25,715 nucleotides of DNA, from the NCBI GenBank assembly GCA_002448715.1, contig DJZU01000033.1, positions 1 through 25,715 on the forward strand. Direction: 5' to 3'. Origin of the DNA: Candidatus Neomicrothrix sp. UBA6944. Lineage in GTDB: Bacteria; Actinomycetota; Acidimicrobiia; Acidimicrobiales; Poriferisodalaceae. The notes beneath the pieces are model-generated. The model ran no database searches. It worked only from the letters and a program-made list of their open reading frames with translations, and was not told the DNA's origin. Both the position numbers and the translations under genes were made by a program. Every line of letters starts with the position of its first letter. Position 1 is the stretch's first letter. Positions 1 to 7,518 of this stretch are shown here, in pieces.

Positions 1-26
1 TTGCTTATCCGTGGGAGGCTGTGTTC

Positions 27-800
27 ATGCGTTTCCAAGACAAAGTCGTCGTAATTACTGGTGCAGCTGGGGGGATAGGTCTCGCAGCGGTTCGTAGATT
101 CGCATCAGAAGGCGCCCACATCCTCGCCGTCGACCTAGAAGGATCCGATTTGGCTGCAGCCGTGGCCGAAGCCGAACCATTCGGAGTTAAAGCGATCTCC
201 CAAGCGGCTGACTGTAGCCAGTCGTCGGAGGTGTCGGCCTACGTTGAGCGATGCGTCAACGAATTTGGGCGACTTGACGTCCTGTTCAATAATGCGGGCA
301 TCGAAGGACGAATAATCAGTCTCATGGACTGCCCCGAAGATGACTTCGATCAAGTAATCAACGTGAACTTGCGAGGCGTATGGCTCGGAATGAAATATGC
401 AGCTCCAGCGATGATCGCCAATGGTGGTGGTTCGATAGTGAACACAGCATCAACGGCTGGGCTGTTGGGAGCGAGAGGCTTATCCCCATACGTGGCGAGC
501 AAACATGGTGTTGTCGGATTAACCAAATCTGCTGCGCTTGAATTAGTGCCCCAAGGCGTGCGAGTGAACGCTATATGCCCTTCCCCTATAGAGACTCGAA
601 TGATGCGAAGCATTGAGCAGGGATTTGGAGGCGAAGAGGCCGAAATGATTCGAAAAGACTTCGCATCGCGCAACCCCATGGGTCGTTACGGTGAACCGGA
701 TGAAGTAGCTGCCTTGGTTGCATTCTTAGCTTCAGACGACGCCAGCTATATCAACGGCGGTATTTACCCCGTTGACGGCGGTTCACTTAGTGGGCGGTGA
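27..800 (+). CDS. Short-chain dehydrogenase/reductase (SDR), NAD-binding oxidoreductase
   Basis: A classical SDR of 257 residues, the usual length for a single Rossmann-fold enzyme. Visible motifs are the dinucleotide site TGAAGGIG near residues 11-18, an Asp at the end of strand 2 (AVD, about residue 36) that favours NAD(H) over NADP(H), NNAG at 88-91, the structural Asn in NVN, the catalytic Ser in NTAS (about 142) and the catalytic pair YVASK (Tyr155, Lys159). The C-terminal Gly-rich VDGG is typical. A GTG lies 6 nt upstream, but GGGAGG at 13-18 is spaced correctly for the ATG at 27, so I chose that. The stop lies just before the nitrile hydratase genes, so co-transcription is likely. The substrate cannot be told from sequence; a role in alcohol, aldehyde or ketone metabolism linked to nitriles is only inference. 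Confidence 0.9.
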   Translation: MRFQDKVVVITGAAGGIGLAAVRRFASEGAHILAVDLEGSDLAAAVAEAEPFGVKAISQAADCSQSSEVSAYVERCVNEFGRLDVLFNNAGIEGRIISLMDCPEDDFDQVINVNLRGVWLGMKYAAPAMIANGGGSIVNTASTAGLLGARGLSPYVASKHGVVGLTKSAALELVPQGVRVNAICPSPIETRMMRSIEQGFGGEEAEMIRKDFASRNPMGRYGEPDEVAALVAFLASDDASYINGGIYPVDGGSLSGR

Positions 801-807
801 GACCCAC

Positions 808-1521
808 GTGAATCAAAGCAGAAGAGTTCATGACCTAGGAGGAACTCTTGGTTGGGGGCGCGTACCTTACGATCCACAAGAGGAACCGTTTCACGAGGAA
901 TGGGAGAGACGAGTCTTCGGCATGATCTTTCAGGTGCTTCCGCAGACAGCCGTTCGGCCCGGCGAGTTTCGACACACGCTCGAACGACTAGCTAAGGATG
1001 ACTATTTCGCTCCCGACGGCTATTACGGCCGATGGCGCTCAGCGATGGAAGTCCTTCTAGAAGAATATGGACACTTTGAACCTGGAGAGTTAGATGGCTG
1101 TCTGGGAGTACCGCCAGGAACTGGCGCTGGCTACCGCGTGCAATCTCCAGTAGCCGTAGACGAGAATGATCTGCCGCCCGATTCGCCCACTCCTGTGCCT
1201 GAACATCGCACAGTGAGACGAGAACTGGACCGCACACCCTACTTTCAAGCAGGTGACCGGGTAGTAGCAACCGGTAATAAGGCAGGAGGGCACACACGAC
1301 TACCTGAGTACGTACAAGGTGTTCCAGGCACTGTCGTCAAGATCCATCCAGCTGAAGTGCTTCCCGACAGCACAGCTCACGGGCTTGGGGAGCGACCTCA
1401 ACATGTTGTAAGCGTCGCGTACGAAGCCCGCGACCTTTGGGGAGAAGAAGCGGAAGAAAAAGTCGTCATTAACGTCGATCTGTATGAAAACTACCTACAG
1501 CTAGAAGCGGAGGCACAGTGA
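808..1521 (+). CDS. nthB: Nitrile hydratase, beta subunit
   Basis: Structural subunit of the alpha-beta nitrile hydratase, which hydrates nitriles to amides in the cytoplasm. The N-terminus VHDLGG followed by GWGRV matches the family start, and the helical region carries WERRVFG. The C-terminal SH3-like barrel is clear from GDRV, GHTRLPEY, a Gly-Thr-Val segment, the PDSTAHGLGE stretch and ARDLWGEEA. At about 237 residues it is of family length. The frame is open from a TTG at 772 that overlaps the SDR, but homologues begin right at this Asn-x-x-x-x-HD-GG region, so GTG 808 is preferred. No strong ribosome binding site is visible, so translational coupling to the SDR is possible. Its stop overlaps the start of the alpha gene by 4 nt. 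The beta-alpha-accessory order is that of cobalt-type operons. Confidence 0.93.
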   Translation: MNQSRRVHDLGGTLGWGRVPYDPQEEPFHEEWERRVFGMIFQVLPQTAVRPGEFRHTLERLAKDDYFAPDGYYGRWRSAMEVLLEEYGHFEPGELDGCLGVPPGTGAGYRVQSPVAVDENDLPPDSPTPVPEHRTVRRELDRTPYFQAGDRVVATGNKAGGHTRLPEYVQGVPGTVVKIHPAEVLPDSTAHGLGERPQHVVSVAYEARDLWGEEAEEKVVINVDLYENYLQLEAEAQ

Positions 1522-2126
1522 CCGAAACGCACGATCACTCCCACGAAACTAACGCTGACTCATCAGAGATAAGAACTGCAGCGCTTGAAGATCTGCTTGT
1601 CGAGAAGGGGATAGTGGATCGCTCACGTATCGATTCGCTTGTCGAGCGATTTGAGCATGATTTAGGTCCGATGATTGGCGCTCGATTAGTTGCGAGGGCC
1701 TGGCGTGAGTCGGATTTTCAGAGTCGGCTCATAAGCGATGCAGATGAAGTGCTCAGACAAGAGAATATTCGCGGGGCCGAAATCGAACACGTCGAGGTCA
1801 AAGTAAATGAACCCGGTATCCACAACGTTGTGGTGTGCACTCTCTGTTCCTGTTACCCGTGGGCCTTATTGGGCTTGCCGCCCGCCTGGTACAAAAGCCC
1901 CGAATATCGCGCTCGTGTAGTCCGTGAACCAAGAAAAGTGCTGGAAGAGATGGGCTTATCACTCGAACCAGATACAGAGATCAGAGTATGGGACAGCAGC
2001 TCGGAAACTCGATTTCTTGTCCTTCCAGAACAACCCGCAGGAAGCGAAGGCCTGGGATTAGAAGATTTAGCCGCTCTGGTTACTCGAGATTCGATGATCG
2101 GAGTGGCGAAGGCTCTAAATCCATGA
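1518..2126 (+). CDS. nthA: Nitrile hydratase, alpha subunit, cobalt type
   Basis: The metal-binding subunit. Residues 106-114 read VCTLCSCYP; Cys107, Cys110 and Cys112 with Ser111 form the claw that holds a low-spin non-corrin metal, two of the Cys being oxidised after translation in known enzymes. Thr between the first two Cys and Tyr after the motif are the signature of the cobalt class (the iron class has Ser and Thr there). The downstream LGLPPAWYKSPEYR, VLEEMG, IRVWDSS and TRDSMIGVA segments are family hallmarks. It has 202 residues, a usual length. The N-terminus is His-rich (HDHSH). GTG start overlaps the beta stop (GTGA), and its own stop overlaps the accessory gene (ATGA). Thiocyanate hydrolase gamma is a relative, but the two-subunit layout and accessory gene favour nitrile hydratase. 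Confidence 0.94.
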   Translation: MTETHDHSHETNADSSEIRTAALEDLLVEKGIVDRSRIDSLVERFEHDLGPMIGARLVARAWRESDFQSRLISDADEVLRQENIRGAEIEHVEVKVNEPGIHNVVVCTLCSCYPWALLGLPPAWYKSPEYRARVVREPRKVLEEMGLSLEPDTEIRVWDSSSETRFLVLPEQPAGSEGLGLEDLAALVTRDSMIGVAKALNP

Positions 2127-2461
2127 CCGACATCGAAGTTTTAGATGGTTCGCCTGCAGCACCACCACGCGACAACGGAGAACTGGTTTTTGAAGCACCA
2201 TGGCAAAGCCGAGCATTCGGAGTGGCCGCGGACCTAGTCGACTCGGGACATTTCACCTGGAATGACTTCCGCGAATACCTCATAGAAGCCATCGTCGAAT
2301 GGGAGACGCTCGAAAGTAGTGGGCAACAAAGTTGGGACTACTACTCCTGCTGGGTGACAGCACTCGAGCAAATACTCAAATCCCGGGAGTTGCTTGAGGG
2401 AGATGAATTCGAGACTAGGGCTACCCACTACGCCAGTCGCCCACATGGACACGATCACTAA
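2123..2461 (+). CDS. Nitrile hydratase accessory/activator protein (P14K/NhhG-like cobalt chaperone)
   Basis: A 112-residue protein homologous by eye to the N-terminal helical half of the beta subunit: APWQSRAFG matches WERRVFG in beta, and YY-x-x-W-x-x-A-x-E matches the later helix. Such small proteins follow beta and alpha in cobalt-type operons and form a complex with alpha to insert cobalt and promote Cys oxidation. The flexible C-terminus ends in HGHDH, a plausible metal-handling tail (inference). ATG 2123 overlaps the alpha stop as ATGA, which decides the start over a longer in-frame extension that would run back inside alpha. The gene faces the Nudix gene tail to tail with an 18-nt gap and no obvious terminator. 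Confidence 0.88.
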   Translation: MTDIEVLDGSPAAPPRDNGELVFEAPWQSRAFGVAADLVDSGHFTWNDFREYLIEAIVEWETLESSGQQSWDYYSCWVTALEQILKSRELLEGDEFETRATHYASRPHGHDH

Positions 2462-2479
2462 CCCTGCGGGAGGTCTCCA

Positions 2480-3196
2480 CTAGCTGTCCTCGGAAAGATC
2501 ACCTGAATGCTCCTCCCACCACCAGTCGGACTTAAGCATGTAGCACCGCCGCCTGGGTCCTTCCGCCTCTGAATCCAGCGACTCGTAAGCGATGTCGCCA
2601 TCGTAAAAAGCGATCATCCCCGGATCAGTGCCAGCTACCTCTTTGATGTGAGTATGAAAGCACTCGGGATGGCGGATTGCTGCACTTGCCTCGTCTACTG
2701 ACCCGAAGTTCCGCAACCAATTCAGCGTGCAAAAGGTAGGCGTCACCATCTCTATTTCACCCGCTGAGCGCCGCAACAGGGCTTCTTTGGGTGTCATCCA
2801 GTGATGCTCGGTGATTTCACCATGGTCGATTGCTACGTCAAGACCATCAGGAACTGCGGCAAGAAAAAATTGGGTCGAAAATCGTTTCGGACGTACGGCC
2901 GGAGGAAGCCAGTGGGCGAAATGGTGCAACGTTGCGTCAGTGAGATCAATGCCAGCTTCCTCATGAGCTTCACGAATAGCGGCCGCATGAAAGCCTCGCC
3001 CGTCACTGTTATCGCACACACTCACTGTTCGAGAATCAGCTCGATCGTCAGGGTCTACTCGGCCTCCCGGGAACACCCACATGCCACCAAAATAAATCTT
3101 TGAATTTCGACGCAACATCAGAACCTCGACCCCGTCAGCACTGTCTTTAGCGACCACCACAGTTGCAGCGTCAATTGGTTCGGATGCATCACTCAC
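2480..3196 (-). CDS. Nudix hydrolase, NUDT7/NUDT19-like (possible CoA or nucleoside-diphosphate diphosphatase)
   Basis: A Nudix fold protein of 238 residues. MWVFPGGRVD at 39-48 and REAHEEAGI at 75-83 form a Nudix box with an insertion of roughly 20 residues between its Gly and the REx2EExG core. That split box is typical of the NUDT7/NUDT19 group, whose members hydrolyse coenzyme A and acyl-CoA esters; later PKRFSTQFF and HHWMTPKEAL also fit. Catalytic Glu79 and Glu80 are kept. CoA as substrate is inference from the group. The GTG start overlaps the stop of the upstream nucleotidase gene (GTGA), so it is the last gene of a four-gene leftward operon and probably translationally coupled. Confidence 0.85.
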   Translation of the reverse strand: MSDASEPIDAATVVVAKDSADGVEVLMLRRNSKIYFGGMWVFPGGRVDPDDRADSRTVSVCDNSDGRGFHAAAIREAHEEAGIDLTDATLHHFAHWLPPAVRPKRFSTQFFLAAVPDGLDVAIDHGEITEHHWMTPKEALLRRSAGEIEMVTPTFCTLNWLRNFGSVDEASAAIRHPECFHTHIKEVAGTDPGMIAFYDGDIAYESLDSEAEGPRRRCYMLKSDWWWEEHSGDLSEDS

Positions 3197-3843
3197 GAGT
3201 GGTCACCTGTTCTTTCTATTAAACGCTGAGAGCCCGCATCCAAGCCAGGAAGCTGCTGGGCAACAGACCCAGCGTGCGAGGCAGCCAATTTGAGCACGAC
3301 GTCTTCGAGTTCCGCCCAAGAGAACACCCGCGGCCCTTCAATGTGACGGTTATAGGGCTGATCGAAAGTGAAAACGGTGTGGCCTGCTTCTCGCAGACCC
3401 TCAACATTATGAGGTCCATCATCAACATAAGCATGCGCAGCAACGTCGGGTTTCTCACCTACGAAACAAACATCGCGATAAGGAATGCGCTTTTCATCCA
3501 ACCATTGAGCAGTGTCAGCAATAGCAACCGCGTGCCCCCAGTTGACATAGAGGCGATGAGTCACGATTCGAATCCAAATCCCTGCATCTGACAGACGCCA
3601 CAGGGTTTCCGCACACCCAGGCACGACTTCCATATCACGGAACATCCGATGCTCCATGACAGCGATGCGGTGAAGGCGCTCGAAATCATCGGGCTCAAAA
3701 CCCCATTCTCTGAAATCCCAACTGCGTTCCAACGGCAATGATTCTTCGGCGATGCCCAACTCTTTGGAAACGATTTCTCGAAATATCTCAGTGTGTTGCC
3801 CACACACTCCATCGAGGTCTACGCCAAGTATGAACTCGTTCAC
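3193..3843 (-). CDS. HAD-superfamily 5'-nucleotidase, NT5C-like
   Basis: A 216-residue HAD phosphatase. Motif I is DLDGV at 9-13, with Asp9 as nucleophile and Asp11 as acid/base. Motif II is IVTHR (Thr95), motif III Lys131 in GEKPD, and motif IV the acidic pair DD at 141-142 followed by GPHNV. This pattern, with a helical cap between motifs I and II, matches cytosolic 5'(3')-deoxyribonucleotidases (NT5C family), which dephosphorylate nucleoside monophosphates. The exact substrate cannot be read. GTG start overlaps the upstream gene's stop by 4 nt (GTGA), and its own stop overlaps the Nudix gene in the same way. The pairing of nucleotidase and Nudix hydrolase suggests nucleotide or cofactor turnover. 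Confidence 0.8.
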   Translation of the reverse strand: MNEFILGVDLDGVCGQHTEIFREIVSKELGIAEESLPLERSWDFREWGFEPDDFERLHRIAVMEHRMFRDMEVVPGCAETLWRLSDAGIWIRIVTHRLYVNWGHAVAIADTAQWLDEKRIPYRDVCFVGEKPDVAAHAYVDDGPHNVEGLREAGHTVFTFDQPYNRHIEGPRVFSWAELEDVVLKLAASHAGSVAQQLPGLDAGSQRLIERTGDHS

Positions 3844-4964
3844 GACCGCCGTCTCCCAAATCTTGATCTCTTCGAAGGAGGCTCCTCTTTGACTGGAAGC
3901 TTGACCCAGGAATCGGCGAGTTTTGCTTGACCCTCCGCGCGAATTTGCTCTAGTTCTGTTTGTGTCCAGGGCTCGGCCTGCGGATCAAGTGCTCGATAAC
4001 GAGCTTCTATATGGTCAAGATTCTTACTGGTGATGACATCTGGAATCAGTTCGCAGGGCTCCCAATCGTCAACACCTGCAATCCAAAGATAGCTGTCGGC
4101 AATGTCTCGCAGCCTCAAGGAAGTATCAACCCCATCAACCGATCCCACGACTTCGTTCAATCCGACGCTTCCGAGCGTCGCAAGGTTCAACGCGATACCG
4201 AACGTTTCGGGATTCTCTGGAGCAGCAGCAACGAGCGCTTCGACCCTCTCCACAGCCATGCTGTCCGCGATAGCTCCATGAAACACAGCCCGCGCAACGC
4301 CCTCGCCAACCCAGCGATACAGAAGGTTCCCGACACTCACCGTCGGCAACCCATCGTCCCACTGAACAAAATTTGTTGTGGAGCGTTCACTAGAGACCAA
4401 TACCAACGCTCGCTCACCTGTGCGAAGAATCTCATTAGTCAAGATGTTCGCCATATGAAATGCAGCTACATCGCGGTAGTGCCCCCCCATCCACCAATTC
4501 CGCAGTTCTAACTCACTAGCGGATCGGCCATCCAGAAGTTCGGGGTCTTCGACATAAGTAGGTATTCCCAGTCCAATGATTCTAAAAGCTGACGCACTGG
4601 ATTCAAGAGTTCTATTCAACGACCACGCTGCCTTCACAACCTCCGCATATTCCCGATATGTAAAGCCAATCCCCATTAGGTCAACAAACAACTCTGTACA
4701 TACAACGTCGTTCCACTCGTCGGCGGACAGCAACCCGTCGAGTTGCTGTTGTGCCCTCGAGTTGGTGAACTCCCAGGCAAGATTCCTGACTCCGGCTTCA
4801 TGAAGTTCGGGCAGAATCTGAGCAACGAAAGAAACATGTTGACTGATCCCGATTTGGTCGCCTAACAAGACAAGCTGCTTCGAGCTAGCCAGTTCAACGA
4901 GATGTTCAGATGCGGATTGCAAACTTGTCGTTTGCTCGCCTGCGTGTTCGTTGCTGTCGTTCAT
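3840..4964 (-). CDS. Uncharacterised protein with possible ChaN/EreA-like (Tiki superfamily) domain, paralogue 2
   Basis: A 374-residue protein with no signal peptide or membrane segment. It aligns along its length with the product of the gene just upstream, so the two are a diverged tandem duplication. Shared landmarks, in order, are a hydrophobic strand ending in Gly (LVLLGD, about 31-36), a LPELHEAGV helix, LAWEF with a conserved Glu, a Gln-rich helix, AWSLNRT, FRIIGL, an AFHMA helix and ALVLVSS. The order strand-Gly, helix, strand-Glu, Arg/His-x-Met-Ala, strand resembles ChaN/erythromycin-esterase-like proteins, but the usual His after the first strand is displaced and the last His is not evident. 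The C-terminus is basic (SKRSRFGRRRS). Function is unknown. It sits 18 nt after its paralogue and overlaps the nucleotidase gene by 4 nt. Confidence 0.6.
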   Translation of the reverse strand: MNDSNEHAGEQTTSLQSASEHLVELASSKQLVLLGDQIGISQHVSFVAQILPELHEAGVRNLAWEFTNSRAQQQLDGLLSADEWNDVVCTELFVDLMGIGFTYREYAEVVKAAWSLNRTLESSASAFRIIGLGIPTYVEDPELLDGRSASELELRNWWMGGHYRDVAAFHMANILTNEILRTGERALVLVSSERSTTNFVQWDDGLPTVSVGNLLYRWVGEGVARAVFHGAIADSMAVERVEALVAAAPENPETFGIALNLATLGSVGLNEVVGSVDGVDTSLRLRDIADSYLWIAGVDDWEPCELIPDVITSKNLDHIEARYRALDPQAEPWTQTELEQIRAEGQAKLADSWVKLPVKEEPPSKRSRFGRRRS

Positions 4965-4982
4965 CTCATGCCTGCTCGTGTA

Positions 4983-6221
4983 TTAAACGATTTGAGTCCA
5001 ACTAAGTTCGGCCGTAGCCGCCGCGTTATTGACCGCATTTTCAAAGTCTTGGATTGTTGCATCAGAACTTCTAAGTTGCGGATCAAGTGACCACCTGCGT
5101 GCTTCGACAAGATTTGCCTCAGTAACCCATCTTTGCAGAGGAGTTGGTCCCCGTACCTCTCGAGAAGACTCCAAGAACACCCAACCATGAGATATCTGAG
5201 AAATATCGCCTCCATCGAGAGATGTTGAGCATGACAGTCGCCCCACGAGGCCAGAAGTCGCATCAAACGCCACGGGGAAATGAGGCTTTTTTCTATGAGC
5301 GAAAACGGCGTCCAAATATCCGTCTGCGGGAAGAGTAAACAACCCATGCTCACCGTCTGCGGTCAATGGTTGATGAATCAGAACAGTTGCGGCTTGATCG
5401 GCGATAGCGCTGTAGACGTGATTCCCGCAGCCCACGACCCGCCCATCAACAATTTCGGTGTCAATCCGATCAAGCTGTGAATGGGGTCGACGTTTAAGAC
5501 GCGTCAGAGCATTAGCTGTGCGAGTGAAAACCAAAGCTTTCTGGCCCTTATCAACGAACTCACGTAGAAGAACGTCCGCCATGTGTCGCGAAGCGGGTCC
5601 CTTTATGCGCAAGTGTTCCCACGCGTATGGCGACAACAGGTCAGCGCTGTCTGTCACCGCATCTACATCTATGTCGTAATCAAGCGCTACTACCCGAAAT
5701 GTTGGTGCGTCGGCTTGCCGGGTTCGATTGAGCGCCCAAACTGCTCTCAGGACATCAAGATATTCGACGTATGCGAAATGATGCCTTAGCCCCCAACGAA
5801 ATAACGCAGAACGTGCAATCCCTTCATCGAATTGTTGCGCTGTTACTAACTCATCTAGCAGCGACTGGTCATCAACACACGCCCATTCAATAGCGAGCAG
5901 ACTCACGCCAGCCCCACTTACAGCAGGGATTAGCTCCTGCATAAAGATACCTGTCTTTCGTGACGGGGAATTGTGGCCCACAAAAACAACTTCATGATGA
6001 GCGAAAAGGTCCGCAACGTATTGAATCGGTTCACTTCCCGTCAAAGAAATTTCGTCAATGACCGACGCGAGATGTCCAAGGTCAATTGACGGAAGACGAC
6101 GACGCTGTCGAAAATGTTCGATCGTTTCGAACATAGCGTCATCTTCAGAAACACTCACCTGACTGAGAGTACCCAGCGACAAAGCCGCATCAACATCCCG
6201 ACTTCGATATTCGATCCCCAT
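4983..6221 (-). CDS. Uncharacterised protein with possible ChaN/EreA-like (Tiki superfamily) domain, paralogue 1
   Basis: A 412-residue cytosolic-looking protein and the first gene of the leftward operon. The first 80 or so residues are an extra, probably helical region absent from its paralogue. After that come VVFVGH (strand plus Gly), the helix ELIPAVSGAGV, LLAIEW with the shared Glu, a DQSLLDEL helix, YLDVLRAVWALNRT, FRVVAL, SRHMADVL and ALVFTRT. These match the neighbouring paralogue in order and spacing. The resemblance to ChaN/EreA-like enzymes is a fold-level guess; the typical catalytic His pattern is not complete. It is divergent from mshC across a 73-bp gap that must hold both promoters. 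I do not recognise a defined family, so the activity is unknown. Confidence 0.6.
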   Translation of the reverse strand: MGIEYRSRDVDAALSLGTLSQVSVSEDDAMFETIEHFRQRRRLPSIDLGHLASVIDEISLTGSEPIQYVADLFAHHEVVFVGHNSPSRKTGIFMQELIPAVSGAGVSLLAIEWACVDDQSLLDELVTAQQFDEGIARSALFRWGLRHHFAYVEYLDVLRAVWALNRTRQADAPTFRVVALDYDIDVDAVTDSADLLSPYAWEHLRIKGPASRHMADVLLREFVDKGQKALVFTRTANALTRLKRRPHSQLDRIDTEIVDGRVVGCGNHVYSAIADQAATVLIHQPLTADGEHGLFTLPADGYLDAVFAHRKKPHFPVAFDATSGLVGRLSCSTSLDGGDISQISHGWVFLESSREVRGPTPLQRWVTEANLVEARRWSLDPQLRSSDATIQDFENAVNNAAATAELSWTQIV

Positions 6222-6294
6222 ATCGGTGCTAGTTGGGGCGTGTCCGACCTAGTGTGAAAGCGCCGCATTCGCAGGCCGAGGAAGTGATATCTAG

Positions 6295-7461
6295 ATGACT
6301 ATGCGTCTATATGACACCGCCCACCAAGCCGTGGTTGACCTTGAGTTAGACGATCACGTTCGAATGTACGTGTGTGGTATCACTCCTTACGATTCAACCC
6401 ACTTGGGCCACGCAGCCACATATCTCACATATGACCTCATTGTCCGACGGCTAGAAGACCTTGGCCACACGGTCCAGATGGTGAGGAATGTCACTGACGT
6501 AGACGACAGCATCTTGCCAAAGGCACGTGAATTGGGAATTGATTTCCTTCAACTGGCTGAACAAGAAATGAAACGTTTCGGGCAAGATATGGACGCACTA
6601 AATACGCGCCCCGCAAACGTTGAACCTCGGGCCACTGAGTCCATTGAAGGCATGGTCGACTTGATCCAACAACTCCAAGATGGTGGCCACACCTATGTGA
6701 GCGAAGGAACGACATATTTCGATGTAACAACGTTTTCTTCGTTTGGGAAACTTTCCCATCTGACCGAACAAGACATGAAAGAGCTGGCTGCTGAGAGAGG
6801 TGGAACTCCGGACAACCCTGCTCAACGGAACCCACTTGACTTTGTTTTGTGGCAACCCAGCGCAGATGACGAACCTAAATGGGATTCACCTTTTGGGGTA
6901 GGTCGACCTGGATGGCATATCGAATGCTCGGCCATGAGCATGAATGCACTAGGCCCCACAATTGATATTCACGGTGGTGGAGGCGACTTAATTTTCCCGC
7001 ACCATGAATGTGAGATTGCACAGAGCGAGGCGGCGAACAAAGCACCCTTGAGTCGCTATTGGGTCCACGCGGGACTAGTCGCCTACCAGGGAACAAAGAT
7101 GTCTAAGTCGTTAGGCAACTTAGTTTTTGTCTCTGATTTACGACAAGAGATTGACCCGAGAGCGATTCGCCTGGCGCTGATGGCCCATCATTATCGATCT
7201 GATTTTGAATGGTTCGATGACGAAGGACCGAAAGCGCAAACAGACCTTGAGTTACTTATTGAAGCTTGCGCTATCGCTGAGCCGCTCAGCGAAGGGCAGT
7301 TGATGGATGAAGTACGTGAAGCTCTTGACGATGATCTCAATGCGCCGCGAGCGCGGGAACTCTTGCTCGAATCAGCCCGATCCGTCATCAACGATCCATC
7401 GCCAAGACATGAAAGTTGCTTAGCTGCCGCTGCTGCGCTGTGCGGAATCGAAATTCGATAG
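6295..7461 (+). CDS. mshC: L-cysteine:1D-myo-inositol 2-amino-2-deoxy-alpha-D-glucopyranoside ligase (MshC)
   Basis: Class I synthetase-like enzyme that activates cysteine with ATP and joins it to GlcN-inositol in mycothiol synthesis. Residues 24-40 read MYVCGITPYDSTHLGHA; ITPYDxTHLGHA is the MshC form of the HIGH region (cysteinyl-tRNA synthetases have GPTVYDxxHIGN). Zinc ligands are Cys27, Cys211 (GWHIEC), His236 and Glu240. KMSKS is at 268-272, then AHHYRSDFEW. The 388-residue length, lacking most of the anticodon-binding end, fits MshC better than CysS (about 460). A CysS is the alternative, as HHECEIAQSE is rather CysS-like. ATG 6295 and ATG 6301 are both possible starts; GAGGAAG lies a little far upstream. 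Divergent from the ChaN/EreA-like operon. Confidence 0.75.
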   Translation: MTMRLYDTAHQAVVDLELDDHVRMYVCGITPYDSTHLGHAATYLTYDLIVRRLEDLGHTVQMVRNVTDVDDSILPKARELGIDFLQLAEQEMKRFGQDMDALNTRPANVEPRATESIEGMVDLIQQLQDGGHTYVSEGTTYFDVTTFSSFGKLSHLTEQDMKELAAERGGTPDNPAQRNPLDFVLWQPSADDEPKWDSPFGVGRPGWHIECSAMSMNALGPTIDIHGGGGDLIFPHHECEIAQSEAANKAPLSRYWVHAGLVAYQGTKMSKSLGNLVFVSDLRQEIDPRAIRLALMAHHYRSDFEWFDDEGPKAQTDLELLIEACAIAEPLSEGQLMDEVREALDDDLNAPRARELLLESARSVINDPSPRHESCLAAAAALCGIEIR

Positions 7462-7505
7462 TCACGTGTTTTGTTGAGCTACCCGATGACACTGTCCAGC
7501 GGGGT

Positions 7506-7511
7506 TAGCCT
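7506..7511 (+). promoter_or_regulatory. Putative -10 element (TAGCCT) for a leaderless parA transcript
   Basis: TAGCCT fits the TANNNT form of an actinobacterial -10 box. It ends 7 nt before the ATG of parA at 7519, and there is no Shine-Dalgarno sequence, so transcription could begin at or next to the start codon. No clear -35 hexamer is visible. Confidence 0.4.
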
Positions 7512-7518
7512 GTGAACA

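Noticed and set aside
1518..2126. Thiocyanate hydrolase gamma subunit instead of nitrile hydratase alpha
   Set aside because: Beta is a full-length nitrile hydratase beta rather than split subunits, and an accessory protein follows as in cobalt nitrile hydratase operons.
3561..3580. TTCGAATCC-like string resembling a tRNA T-arm
   Set aside because: It lies inside the nucleotidase coding sequence and no acceptor, D or anticodon stems can be formed around it.
3960..4511. A 183-codon open frame on the plus strand opposite the second ChaN/EreA-like gene
   Set aside because: No recognisable motif; the minus-strand frame aligns with its neighbour's product, showing which strand is coding.
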